In this document: piece by piece, positions 1 through 10,861 of the stretch
Layout of the letters: each line of letters opens with the position of its first letter
Position numbering within the stretch: position 1 is the first letter of the stretch
From: Laguncularia racemosa
Taxonomy: Eukaryota; Streptophyta; Magnoliopsida; Myrtales; Combretaceae
DNA length: 64,000 nucleotides
Reading direction: 5' to 3'
Assembly (NCBI GenBank): GCA_037954665.1
Contig: JBBMOL010000454.1
Coordinates: forward strand, 124,001-188,000
Notes under the pieces: model-generated
Databases searched by the model: none
The model's input: only the letters and a program-made list of their open reading frames with translations
What the model was told of the DNA's origin: nothing
Made by a program: the position numbers and the translations under genes

Positions 1-949
1 GTTGAATTGAAGGGTTTGTTGTAGCTTCTTATGGTTGATCATTTCCGTGGAAGGGAAGGAGAGTAGAAGTGTGTTGTTAATTCAACATTTTCAAACTTAA
101 AACTTGCCAATTCATACTGTGATTAGCTTGTTGTTTGAAGAAGCTTGTAGAGTGTGTTGTTGTGAATCCTTTGTGCAAATTCGGAATTGAGGAAGTATAT
201 TTTACAGATTTGCATTGTGTGGATAGTAAGGAATCTATTTGAATTCAAACACATCAATTAAGTTGAGGAGTTAATGAGTGTTTTTTTAAATTTGAAATTC
301 ATTTCTTACCAATTGTGGAAGGATTGCAATTAGTGAAGTGGTTGAAATTCAAATTTGAATTGCTGCCTATTTGTTAAGTTACGGATTAAAACTTGTGGAA
401 AGTGGAGTATATCTTGTTATCATTTCCGTAGAAGTGGAGTGTATTTCTTATTGTTTCCGTTTGTTATTATTGCCGTGGAAGTGGAGTGCAATTTTATGTT
501 GTTGCTGTGGGAGTTGTTTGTGAAGGAGTGACTTATGGAATTTAGAAAAAAAAAATTGTTGCACCGTGATTTTGAAAGGAGTGGGAAATATTGTTGTTAT
601 GGTGATTGAATTTGTTAAGCATCATGTATAGAAAAGGTGTGTGTATGTGGCATTGCATTTGTGTGCTAAGCCAATAGTGTGTGTATGGTGTTGTTTGTGT
701 TGATTAAAAAGGAGATTGCAAGTTTTGCATGTGGTGGTGAATTATATAAGTGTTGCACTGTGATGTGTTAATATGTTGTGGAGAAGAGTGCTACACATGG
801 ATTGTAATAGCATACTTGTGAAGTTAAGTGGAGTTGTTTGTTTTCCTTTTTTGTAGTGACTATTGTGTAGCGTTAAAGGAAGTGTGGTTGTGAGGTGTGC
901 TTCCTTGCTTCAAATTGTCTTTGAGGTTCAATATACTGAGTCTACAACT
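1..949 (+). other. Untranslated leader of the A2 element
   Basis: About 0.95 kb of T/G-rich non-coding sequence with repeated TTCCGTGGAAGTGGAGTG-like runs. It matches, in reverse complement, the region between LTR and gag in the gag-only element at 20722-21827. It is the RNA leader between primer-binding site and gag. The primer-binding site itself is off the window. Confidence 0.75.
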
Positions 950-2087
950 GTGTCGAATGATAGCGTAAATGGGGAATTGGCAATGAAGCCAATAGTCAGG
1001 TTGGTGGAGGTCAGGGTCATAATGTTGCAGGTAGGAGGACTTTGGAAGAACAACTCCAGGATCTTACTACCATAGTTGCTACTCTAGCAACTAGGATTGA
1101 TAGAATGACATTACCACAACCACCGGTGTAAACCAACAGGCACCATCTCGGGTAGCTCCACAAATCCTCATCGAGATAGAATGGTGGGTGGTGGAAATCT
1201 GAATAGAAGGATGGGTGAGGAGCATCTTCCATACAGGAAGAAAGGGATGACAATTTTGGGGCAAACCCATATCATAATAAGGATTTAGGCCACCTCGGGG
1301 CTTGGAATATGTGCAACTGGAGATGCCTTCTTATGATGGCAAGGGATCAACAGATGATTATTTAGATTCGGAGGACAAGGTTTAGGGTCTCTTTGAATGT
1401 TATGAGATCGATGATAGTACCAGGGTCCGATTGGCTGCTATCGAGTTTATAGGGTACGCTGCATTATGGTGGAAGAATCTGATTATCAGCAAGCGTAAAG
1501 ATGGAGAGGCTGAGATTCAGACCTGGAGGGATATGAAAAGGGTATTAAGAAAAAGGTTCATTCCTGAGCACTACAAATAGGAACTGTTTATGCAACTGCA
1601 GACCTTTAGGTAGGGAGGCGAGACAGTGGATGATTATGTGTAGGAATTTGAAACCCTCATGATTAGGTGTGGGTCCGTTGAATCTCCAGAACAAACCATA
1701 GCACACGTCGTCTCAAGTTTGAAATATGAAATAGCGTGTGTTGTTAAGCTGCAGCGCTATAGTACACTTGATGAGGCTATTCAGTTGGCCTTGAAAGTAG
1801 AAAGACAAAGGAGGTCCAACTTGTTTAGGGCTCCAAGCAGTAAGCCCAATGCTATTACTAGACCCATATCAGCTGACGGTCGATCAGGGGGAACAAAAGC
1901 GGTAGGTGAGGTAGTGAAGGTAGTGGACAAAAGTACCCCAAATATTATTAGAGAAAATTTACCTACTGGGAAGGGTAAAGAGGTAATGACTCCAGATGTG
2001 AGGCAGACTGTTCCCGGATCTACTAATGGGAAGGCGTGCCAGATCAAGTGCTTTAAATGCATGGGATTTGGGCATATGGCAGCATAG
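950..2087 (+). pseudogene. Decayed gag with CCHC zinc knuckle (A2)
   Basis: Gag forms the virus-like particle and its zinc knuckle binds the element RNA. The start aligns with the ATG-Ser-x-Asp-Ser-Val-Asn-Gly start of the better gag at 20721, but here the ATG reads GTG. The capsid core is readable in pieces (LQMPSYDGKGSTDDYLD, FIGYAALWWKNL), broken by frameshifts and TAG stops, several at positions that are Gln in the sister copy (LRQGG, DYVQEF). The C-terminal knuckle CFKCMGFGHMAA is followed by TAG and then the last Cys; the same TAG recurs in two other family-A elements. Not functional as it stands. Confidence 0.85.
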
Positions 2088-2835
2088 TGTCCAAATAAAA
2101 GGGTGATGACTGTTATGGAGGGCATGGGGAGGATGTTGAGGATGACCACGAACAAATTAAACCTACAAATTTACCAACGGTACTACAGGAATATTATGAT
2201 GACCAGACTGCAGACGCACATGAGGAGCGTACATGAGAACAATATCTACCCATTAACATGTTACGTAGGGTTCAAACTATATCTCCTGATACTAGTGACA
2301 TTCAGAGGGAGAACATATTTCACACCTCTTGTAGAATCAGAGGTAACCTTTGTGTACTCATCATCAATAGTGGTAGTTGCACGAATGTTATATCTACTGC
2401 ACTGGTAAACAAATTACATCTGTCTACTATTCCACATCCTAGCCCTTATAACTTGCATTGGCTAGATAATCGAGGTAATATGTATGTTACACTTAGGGCA
2501 AAGGTTCCTATGAATGTCGGGCAGAAATATCATGATGAGATCCTGTGTGATGTAGTCCCTATGCATGCATTCCATTTACTGTTGGGTCGGCCTTGGTTGT
2601 CTGATCGACGGGTGTTACATGATGGGTTTAGGAACACCTACATGTTCAGCATGGGTGAATCTCGCATAGTTCTATCGCCAATGACTCCATCTAAGGTCCA
2701 TGGGTTTCAGGAACAAATCAGAACTCCATCCACTACATTTGATAGCCGGAAGAGCAGGACAATAGAGGCATTAGGGTTCAGTTCCAAAACTGATCCTCTA
2801 GATTTGAGGGCAAATCTTTCAGAAGCCCGAGGAGA
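2088..2835 (+). pseudogene. Retropepsin-like protease and linker (A2)
   Basis: Aspartic protease that would cut the Gag-Pro polyprotein. The active-site loop reads NSGSCTNV where the family has DSGSCTNV, so the catalytic Asp is changed to Asn; the later HLLLGRPWL and VLHDGFRNTY blocks are intact. The reading shifts frame between the zinc knuckle and the protease. The region ends in a linker (LRANLSEARGD) that leads straight into the LTR, with no polymerase. Inactive as protease because of the Asp loss. Confidence 0.85.
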
Positions 2836-3837
2836 TGATGGGAAAATTTCTGGCACCATTAACACTTTCAGAACTCGATTTGGATGATGATCCAAATCAC
2901 TCATATTTTATGTCATTTCTTTTTCATCTAATAAGTATTTTGAAAAATAGTCTTACAGGTACAATAATAAATCTCCATGGGATGCCAATATGTCCTACAC
3001 TAGCCGATGGACACGAGACATCTTCAAATTACAATCAAAATTCGCTACGATTGTTTCCACTCCGAAGCATTGGCTCATGAAGACTTATGATATTTTTTTA
3101 CTTTGTAATTGCTTTATGAACTATTTTATGCCGTAATTTTTCTTTTGGGACACTTTCATTTTATTGTAATTTTCATTTAGGACTAGCTACCTTAAAAGTG
3201 GCAAACTTGTAATTTTGACCATTTTCTAACCCTAGGAGTAGCAATTATAAATACTTGCTTAAAGTAGGGTTTGAGGAGGCCATTTTGTAGATTTGAAACA
3301 TACACTTTACGTGTGGGAATTAGGGTTCTTCCTAGTTCAATTTCTCGTATCAATTTTAATCCCATGAATTGGAATTGTGGCGAGTGCAACAAGGGAAAAT
3401 TGTGAGTCATATCAATTTCTTATTGTTGTGTTTTCATTTCATCTCTAGTGAGTCATATCTAAGGTTGAATTGGAAGTTTCTTGGTCAGATATTTGATTGC
3501 ATTTGTGATCAATTATCTTGTTTAAGGTTGATTACTTTAGTACTTGATGTTTCATCTCATTGGTGGCGTGAATTTGTGCTTGTGTTGGAAGAGGATATAT
3601 CACGATTTTGGTGCTTTTCTTCTTCATATATTTCACGTGGAATTCACTTGATTTTATTGTTATTTAGTGAAGTTGATCATTATTAGATGTTGATTGCATC
3701 TTTGAACCTTTGGATTGCATCAAATTTCCATTAAGGTTCACGCAAATTCCATTTCTATTGGACTGGTTTGTATGTGAGTTGAGGATTGTTTTCTTGATTC
3801 ATTTGATTGTGCTTAGCCCTTGGTTTTGAGCACATCA
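2836..3837 (+). repeat. 3' LTR of the A2 element
   Basis: The 1002-bp LTR begins TGATGGG after the purine tract GAGGAGA and ends GAGCACATCA. It holds the family-A promoter block: CTACCTTAAAAGTGGC followed by TATAAATACTTGC. The core matches, in reverse complement, the solo LTR at 6705-7723. Confidence 0.85.
3241..3258 (+). promoter_or_regulatory. LTR TATA box in an inverted repeat
   Basis: GCAATTATAAATACTTGC, one mismatch from the palindrome GCAAGTAT-AA-ATACTTGC that surrounds the TATA box in most family-A LTRs of this window (for example 9435-9450, 12615-12630, 18945-18960, 22423-22438 on the minus strand, and about 15647-15664 on the plus strand). It is the likely RNA polymerase II promoter of the LTR. 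Confidence 0.7.
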
Positions 3838-3842
3838 GGTAC

Positions 3843-4518
3843 ATTTATTGGTTTTATAGGATGACGAATAAAACATGTTAAGGATCAAATTGGCAACATT
3901 CTTGGACTCACATCTAATGGTCCATAATGTGTTCATTTGAATCAAAGAACTGGCCACTAGAAGACCATTTTTGTATTTGTAATTAGTCCCTTGGAAAATC
4001 GGCCACTTAGTGGCATCTTTGTAATTTTTAGTACATTTTTTACCTTAATTAGAGCAAGTATAAATACTTGCTAACTAGGGTTTCTGAAGAGCTTTTGATA
4101 TTTTTGACAAAACATACACTTTGAGTTATGATGGTCCTTCCTTGCAATCAAAGATCTCTTATCAATTTCTTTGTGAAATTGTGGCAAGAATCAACAAGAG
4201 TAGATTGTAAGTCATATCAATGTTACTTTTGTTGTGTTACGAATTTTGTTTAGTGAGTAATATCTAAGTACAATTTATGGTTACTTGTTCATTCATGTGA
4301 TTTAGGGTTGTAATTTTCAGATTTGATTATTTCAATTTGAAATTGAATCCTAGTGCAATTGCGTTTCCTTCCATCGAAGAACACATACTTATTTATTCTT
4401 ACATCCATTTGGTATTTGCTTATTTGGAATCAAGTTCATCACACCATTTTATGTACTAATTGTTTAATTGATTATTCATTTATATTGTGTGCTTATGATT
4501 TGGAATCAAGGCACATCA
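3843..4518 (+). repeat. 5'-cut family-A LTR (A3/A4-like)
   Basis: It carries the promoter block (GGCCACTTAGTGGC, then GCAAGTATAAATACTTGC) and the LTR terminus GGCACATCA, but not the 5' terminus. Upstream it aligns with the middle of the LTR at 35744-36606. The missing part probably lies left of the window, on the far side of the A2 element that inserted into it. Confidence 0.7.
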
Positions 4519-4519
4519 G

Positions 4520-4667
4520 AATGAGTGGTTCATAGTATTTTTAAAAAGAGGTTAACCACCTCTAGAGCAGAATCAACTTTAGGACACAATTGATGAAATC
4601 TTAGCTATAATTGAATGACAAAATGAGTGGTTCAAAGTATTTTTAGAAAGAGGTTAACCACCTCTAG
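4520..4667 (+). repeat. Pair of 46-bp direct repeats
   Basis: Positions 4520-4565 and 4622-4667 carry nearly the same sequence (AATGAGTGGTTCA...GAGGTTAACCACCTCTAG), differing at a few sites, 102 bp apart. The first copy directly abuts the LTR end at 4518. The repeat lies in family-C gag sequence and contains the inverted repeat AGAGGTTAACCACCTCT. Confidence 0.65.
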
Positions 4668-4788
4668 CTTTAACCCCATCACCTACACCAGTGGCTATAG
4701 AAGAGATGCCACCATCAGTACCACCACTAGTTGTACTAGTTGAGGTAATTTATGTTACATTAGCAAAGCATAGATCATAGAGAAGTGT
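4567..4788 (+). pseudogene. Family C gag, first fragment
   Basis: Reads on the plus strand as a gag N-terminal region (blocks such as EWFKVFLERG and PSPTPVAIEEMPPS, broken by stops). It stops at the TSD AGTGT of the family B element, and the reading resumes at 17762. It is the oldest layer in the left half of the window. Clade not assigned beyond Ty3/gypsy. Confidence 0.6.
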
Positions 4789-5398
4789 TAATGCGAACCC
4801 TAGGCTGAGATGAACCTAGAACCCGATCAGATGGAAAAGGAACCCTAGGATTGTCTTGAAAATAAGCCAACAAAACTTGACCCTAATCCGCAATCTCGAA
4901 TTAGAACCAAAGTTATGATGGAATTTTAATCGCCACAAGTTGCCATAATAAGATTAGATTAAGTTCTTGAATGGAGTGCCTCAATTTGACCCCTTAAAAG
5001 ACTATTTTTAGTCTTTAAAAATAAAGGAAACAAATGATAAAAGAAATCATAAGACGAAAAAAATAAAGAAAGGCAGCCCAAAAGCTAGTAGCCTAAATTC
5101 CTAAGCTGGCTAAGTAGGCCAACGGCTTGCATCTACAATGCTAGTAGCCTTTAAAGGCAAAGCCGGTGGCCTTCAACATCTTCCAAGCAATGACATCCTT
5201 TAAGCTAAAAATTTCCATTTGCTAGTGTTATACCAAGCTTTGATCTTCATTATTATTATTGGAGATGCTTGGTCCAGATGATCTTGAATAAGTCTATTCA
5301 AAGCCTGCTCCATGCATTTTGTCCTTGCCCTTGTCATTAGTCTTCCAATTCCTTTCAATGGATCATTAGAAAGAGTTAGTGCAAGCTAATTCCCATCA
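4789..5398 (-). repeat. 3' LTR of family B
   Basis: Aligned with the 5' LTR at 17066-17756; a roughly 50-bp block present there near 17577-17630 is missing here. The outer terminus is TA instead of TG. The sense start TGATGGGAAT lies inside the last codons of pol, so the LTR encodes the pol tail (MTRARTK-like), although a stop sits just inside it here. Confidence 0.88.
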
Positions 5399-6519
5399 TT
5401 CCCTCTCTCTTTGAAAGGATTTGTCTTCAAATTACCTGCATCATACAAAGATAAATCAGCAAAATTAAAAGTAACACTCATGTTTCCATAGTTACTAGGT
5501 AAGTCAATCTTGTAGGCATTGTCGTTTATCCTTTTTAACACTTGGAATGGCCTATCTCCTCTAGGTTGTAACTTAGATTTCCATTGTTTGGGAAACCTTT
5601 CCTTGCGAAAATGTACCCAAACCCAATCTCCAAGCTTAAAAACAACCTTAACACACCCTTTATTAGCCTGCCTTACACAATGCTCATTCTTCTTGTCTAT
5701 ATTAGCATAAAATTTGGCATGTAAATTCTTAACAAAATTGGCCTTTTGTTTTCCATCCAAATTAGCAAATTCATTAGTAAGCAAAGGTAAAATATCTAAA
5801 GGAGTTAAAGGATTAAAGCCATATACAATCTAAAAAGGTGAATATGACATAGTAAAATGAATAGTTTTATTGTATGCAAACTTAATATGAGGCAAACAAC
5901 TTTCCCATTATTTCAAGTTCTTTTAAATGATAGCATGCAACAAAGTAGTAAGTGTCCTATTAATTATTTCATTTTGCCTATCCATTTGGGGATGTGCAAC
6001 AGTTGAAAACAATTGTTTAGTCCTTAATTTATCCCATAAAGTACGCTAAAATTGACTTAAGAACTTAACATCTCAATCACTTACTATCGTTCTAAGCAAT
6101 CTATGCAAACGTACTACTTCCTTGAAGAATAAATCAACAATATGTGTTGTGTCATTGGTTTTAGAACATGTAATAAAATGTGCCATCTTATTAAACCTAT
6201 CAACAACAACAAATATGCTGTTCTTACCACTTTGAGTCCTAAGCAACCGAATAAAAAAATCCACAGAAATATCTATCCAAGGTTGAATAGGTATAGGTAT
6301 GGTGTATAAAACCCATGTGGCATTACTTTAGACTTTGCTTGTTTACATGTTATACACTTATCATAAACAGATTGCACATCATGCTTCATGTTAGGCTAAT
6401 AAAAATGCTCATGCAATATGTCTAAAGTCTTTTAAACACCAAAATGTCCCATTAAACCTCCTCTATGGGACTCCTTAACTAGTAATTCACATAAAGAACA
6501 CAAGAACACATAGTCTATC
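5386..6519 (-). pseudogene. Family B integrase, central and C-terminal part
   Basis: Integrase joins the cDNA to the host chromosome. Sense order: zinc-binding tail (CITCKQAKSKV), catalytic core starting with VDFFIRLL (first Asp) and TIVSD (second Asp), then the region equivalent to HPQTDGQTEVVNRTL, read here as HPQMDRQNEIINRTL, which keeps the Glu. The C-terminal domain (GDWVWVHFRKERFPKQWKSK, then RPFQVLKRINDNAYKIDLP) is well preserved. Several TAG stops lie between core and C-terminus. The N-terminal HHCC region is cut from the rest of pol by the solo LTR at 6520. Confidence 0.85.
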
Positions 6520-7723
6520 TGATGTGCCTAAAACCAAGATTAAGCACATAAAAAACCAATTTAAAAGACAATCAAACAATGTCAATCAAACTAGTCTTAA
6601 TCTCATGAACAATGGCATCAATTTCCAATGATTATAACCAATTCTTCAAATGAAGATGTGATCAATCTTAAGTATTCAAATTTGATTGATTTGATACCAA
6701 AAGATGATGTGCTCAAAACCAAGCCCAAGCACATGCAAATGAATCAAAGAAATAATCTCAACTCAAGCATATGAACCGGTTCAATTGGACTATGAAATTG
6801 CGTGAACCCTAATGGAAATTTGATGAAATCCAAAGGTTCAAAGTTGCAATCAACAATCCAACAATGATAAAATTCACCAATTAACAATAAAAACAAGTGA
6901 AATCCACGTGAATTACACCAAGATGACAAGTTTCAATTCTGTGATTCTCCTCTTTCCACAATGAAAATTCACGTCAACAATGATTCAATAAAATTGATGA
7001 TGATCACCAATGCTAAAACCATTCAATCTTATAACATGATAATTGATCACAATTGCAATAAAAAATCTGACCAAGAACATCCAAATCAACCATAGATATG
7101 ACTCACTAGTGATGAAAAGGAAACACAACAAAGAAGGAATTGATATTACTCACAATTGCCCTTTGTTGCACTCGCCACAATTTCAACTCTTGGAAATTGA
7201 AATTGATAAGAGAAATTGGATCTAGGGAAACCCTAAGCCCTCTCACGAAAATGTGAAGATAATTATGAAAATTTTGGCCCCCTCATACCCTACTATAAGC
7301 AAGTATTTATACTTGCTACCCTTAGGGTTAGAAAATAGACAAAAATTACAAGTATGCCACTTTTAAGGTGGCTGGTCCTAAATGGAAATTACAATAAAAA
7401 ATGAAAGTGTCCCAAAAGAAAATACAACATAAAATAGTCCATAGAACAATTACAAAGTACAAAAATATCATAAATCTTCATGTGGCAATGCTTCGAAATG
7501 GAAACAATCGCAGTGGGTCTTTGATTGTAAATCTGAAGATGTCCTGTAGCCATCAACTAGTGTAGGACATATTAGCACCCCATGGAGAATTATTATTGTA
7601 CCTATAAGATTATTTCTCAAATATTTATTAGATGAAAAGATATAAAGTAAAAATATAAGTGATTTGGCTCATCATCCAAATCGAGTTCTGAAAGTGTCGA
7701 TGGTGTCGGAAATTTTCCCATCA
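6520..7723 (-). repeat. Solo LTR of the extended type (A2 core plus captured leader)
   Basis: Flanked by CTATC at 6515-6519 and 7724-7728, so both ends are true insertion ends. The core (6705-7723) is an A2 LTR with promoter and CACATCA end. Beyond that end come TTTTGGTATCAAATC (a decayed Met primer site), about 150 bp of leader-like sequence and a second LTR-like terminus GGCACATCA (6520-6704). The integrated unit is therefore LTR plus primer site plus leader stub plus new end, the same build as in both LTRs of the element at 8666-13065. Confidence 0.85.
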
Positions 7724-7728
7724 CTATC

Positions 7729-8665
7729 CTATTTGAACAAAAATCCTTCATGCCTATAATATTCTCTATATGCACATTTAGAGCATGCATTCTATACTTG
7801 GTAGAAATTGGCATCATTGATGTAAAAATCTTTAATGAACTCAAAGCCAAGTAATTTAGTTTTCAAGGAAGTGAGCAATACATACCTTCTGGACAAGGCA
7901 TCACAAACAACATTTTCATTCCAATTCTTGTATTTAATCACATAAAGAAATGTTTCTATGAACTCCAGCCATTTAACATGTCTTTTATTAAGCTTACCTT
8001 AGGATTTCTAGAACCTTAAGCTCTCATGATCAGAACGTATGAAAAATTCCCTTAGCCACAAGTAGTGCTACTACGTCTGAAGAGTTCTTACTAAAGCATA
8101 TAACTCCTTGTCATAGGTAGGATAATTCAGTGTTGCCCTACTAAGCTTTTCACTGAAAAAGGCAATTAGTTTGGAATCCTGCATCAGAACAGCCCTTATT
8201 CCAACCCCTAATGCACCACATTCAAACTCATAAGCTTTGTCAAAGTTAGGTGAACACAACAAAGGTATGCTAGTCAATTTTTCTTTCAAAGTATTGAAAG
8301 CTTTCCCATGCACTTCCCCTCACCTAAACACAATATTCTTTTCAACAAGTTCATTTAAAGGTGTTACGACAAAACTAAAGTCCTTTACTAATCTCCTATA
8401 GAAACTTATTAAACCATGAAAACTTCTTACCTCACTTGCATTCTTAGGTGTAAGCCAATCCCTGATCACCTTTACCTTGTCTTCATCCACCTTTATTCCT
8501 TGTGAGCATACAACAAATTCAAGAAAAACAGTGGATTCCATACAAAAATCGCACTTCTGCAAGTTAGCATAGAATTTATTTTCCCTAAAAGCACTAAAAA
8601 TAGCATATAAATGTCTAACATGATCATCCAAATTTTTGTTGTACACTAAGATAACATCGAAGTAG
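7729..8665 (-). pseudogene. Family B RT C-terminal half, RNase H and integrase N-terminus
   Basis: In sense order the fragment starts at the RT active-site motif, which reads FDVILVYNK where YFDDILVYSK-type is usual, so one catalytic Asp is replaced by Val. Then follow the thumb and connection (KCDFCMESTVFLEFVV, VRSFHGLISFYRRLVKDFS), RNase H (FSEKLSRATLNYPTYDKELYAL), a decayed DALSRR block and the start of the integrase region. The element at 8666 splits the YxDD motif; the upstream half of RT is at 13071. Confidence 0.85.
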
Positions 8666-9884
8666 TGATGTGCCTAAAACCAAGTTTAAGCACACAAAAC
8701 CAAGATTGAAAGACACTTAGACAATGTCATTCAAACTAGCTTCAATCTCATGAACATTAGCATCAAATCTCAATGCTTTGAACCAATTAGACGACAATGA
8801 TGTGTTCAATCTTAAATCCAAATATGATATAGCTCTGATACCAAAAAGATGATGTGCCTAATTCCAAGCTTAAGCACAATTAAAGGAATCAAGGAAAACT
8901 CCTCAATTCACACACACAAAAATCGGTTCACTTGACTAGGTAAATGCAGAAATCCTAAGGCAATGAAATGAAATCCAAAGAGCTCCAATTGCTATTATCA
9001 ATCCAAACAAGTAATCCTCATCAAATAATAACAAATATAATTGAAACCCACGTGAATCAAATCAAGAATCCAAATGGGTCAAACCGCAAATTCCAATCCC
9101 TTCCTTCAACTATCTAATTCACGTCATAATGAAGAGAATGATATCATATATCATCACAATCAATCCTATAACAAGCTATTGATCACGAATTGCAAATTAA
9201 AACAAGTCCAAGAACATCCAAATCAACCTAGATATGACGCACTAGTGATGAAATGGAAAACAATAATAAGGAACTGATATTACTCATGATTTCTCCTTGT
9301 TGCACTCGCCACAATTTCAACTTCTTGGGATTGAAATTGATAAGAGTTTGGAACCAAGGTATGAACCCTAATTCTCACGTAAAATGTAGTGTTTAATCTG
9401 CAAAATGATAAGCCTCCTCAAACCCTCTCTTAAGCAAGTATTTATACTTGCTACTCCTAGGGTTAAAAAGTGCTCAAAATTACAAGTTTGCCACTTTTAA
9501 GGTGGCTATCCCTAAATGAAAATTACAAGGAAATAAAAGTTTCCCAAAACCAAAATACAACTAAAATAGTTCATAAAAGAAGAAATATATAAAATAAATG
9601 GTCTGCATGATGCCGGTCTTCTATAGGATCCATCGGCTCAGCTCATCGCCGGTTCAGGTCGGTCCATGGATAACCCGCAAGCTGAGTCTGAGGGAGTTTG
9701 TCCATTACCCTATAGAATATGATAAGTGTGCCTATTGGAAAACACAATACAAGAATAATAGAAAAGAGGTTAATATATAAATAATTCCGGGGTCGATCTG
9801 CTCAAAATGGGCCCCAACGCCAAGATTTGAAATCCTTCAATTCTTGCCCTAATGATAGGTCTTGTCGGATTTTTATTCCTATCA
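8666..9884 (-). repeat. Extended 3' LTR of the P-type element
   Basis: Core LTR 8850-9884 (1035 bp, TATA palindrome near 9437-9446) plus an added 184 bp at 8666-8849. The added part contains a complete Met primer-site match (8832-8843, sense TGGTATCAGAGC) and ends in a copy of the LTR terminus (GGTTTTAGGCACATCA). Purine tract GGCCCGAGGAGA abuts the sense start. Confidence 0.88.
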
Positions 9885-10861
9885 TCTCCTCGGGCCTCAA
9901 AAAAGATTTGTCCTCAAATCTAGTAGATCAAATGCAGTAGAGACTTTGTTTCCTCCTAACAAGTCACCTGAAGAAATATCTTTGCAGAATCCCAATATCT
10001 GAAATACTATAGGTGGTGATTGTTTTCTTTCCTCCATTTCCAGGATGTATCTCTTCTGCAACACAAATAATGACCCATTATCTACTGAGGTGTCCCCTAA
10101 CTCAACCCATTTCACTGATATTGTATCCTCCTTTTCTAACTTATCTGTATGTCACTGTTCCTCATGGTCTTCTAATGGTTGGCCCAACTGCTCATTACCC
10201 TCTAAAACCTTTGAAGGTGAACATAACTGTCTCTGAACAGTCTGGCCTTCTGGTAGTCTGCTCGTCTGATTATGATCATCAGGATCCTCTGAAGGTTGGC
10301 ATATCGGTGTTTGACGAATTTTGTGTTCTAAAGGTTGGTTCGACTGCTTATGGCCTGCTGATGGTCTACTGATTTGTTGCTGAACCCTTTGAACCTCTAA
10401 CGGCGACATCAAATTCAGAACAATTCATCTTCCTTCCTTTTGGAATACATAAGTATTCCTAAAGCCATCATGTAAAACCCTCATATCATATAACCAAGGC
10501 CTACCAAGCAATATATGGGATGTACACATAGGCAAAATATCACACTCAATCTCATCAAAGTATTTATCCCCTACACTGAATGGTACCCTAGCTCTGTGGG
10601 TCACGTGTAAACTCCCCTGATCATTAAGCCAATGCAATGTATACGGTTCAGGATGTGGAGTAATAGCAAGTTTTAGTTTCGATACCATCGATGTTGCTAC
10701 CACATTGGTACAACTACCACTATCAATATAAGGACACATAAATTTCCTTGTACCCTACAAGAAGTATGGAACAAGTTTCCCCTTTGTTCATCATCCTTAG
10801 TAGTAAATGTAGTCAATGTTTGGCGCAATACATTGGCATAATGAAACATTTCACTAGACAT
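9885..10861 (-). pseudogene. Gag-less protease ORF with 13-residue-repeat linker (P-type)
   Basis: Starts at ATG (10861) with MSSEMFHYANVL and passes at once into the pre-protease (TTFTTKDDEQRGNLFHTSC). The retropepsin core reads IDSGSCTNVVATSM, then HILLGRPWLYDMRVLHDGF; the catalytic D-S-G is intact. A one-base deletion just before the active site splits the frame. After the protease come 13-residue repeats (P-[LS]-E pattern), then KWVELGDTSVDNGSLFVL and a run into the LTR. The capsid region is absent; the ATG context resembles the gag start of related elements, so gag seems to have been lost in frame. The second P-type element (26827) has the same junction. Confidence 0.8.
10155..10405 (-). 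repeat. 39-bp coding minisatellite in the linker
   Basis: About six degenerate units of 13 codons, for example PSKVLEGNEQLGQ, LPEGQTVQRQLCS and PSEDPDDHNQTSR. Length 39 bp keeps the frame. The same type of array is found in the related elements near 19670, 26195 and 62905. Confidence 0.75.

Larger units (their letters stand above)
1..3837 (+). mobile_element. A2-type gag-protease LTR retrotransposon, 5' end outside window
   Basis: Sense order is leader, gag, CCHC zinc knuckle, aspartic protease, short linker, polypurine GAGGAGA and a 3' LTR that starts TGATGGG and ends CACATCA. No RT, RNase H or IN lies between protease and LTR, so this is a non-autonomous gag-pro element. The 5' LTR is off the left edge, so its TSD (candidate GGTAC after the 3' LTR) cannot be tested. 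It appears to have landed inside an older family-A LTR, whose remainder follows directly. Confidence 0.85.

Noticed and set aside
9074..9277. ORF repeated at 9074 and 12254 as a conserved small gene
   Set aside because: Both are the same position in the two LTRs of the P-type element, antisense to its transcript.
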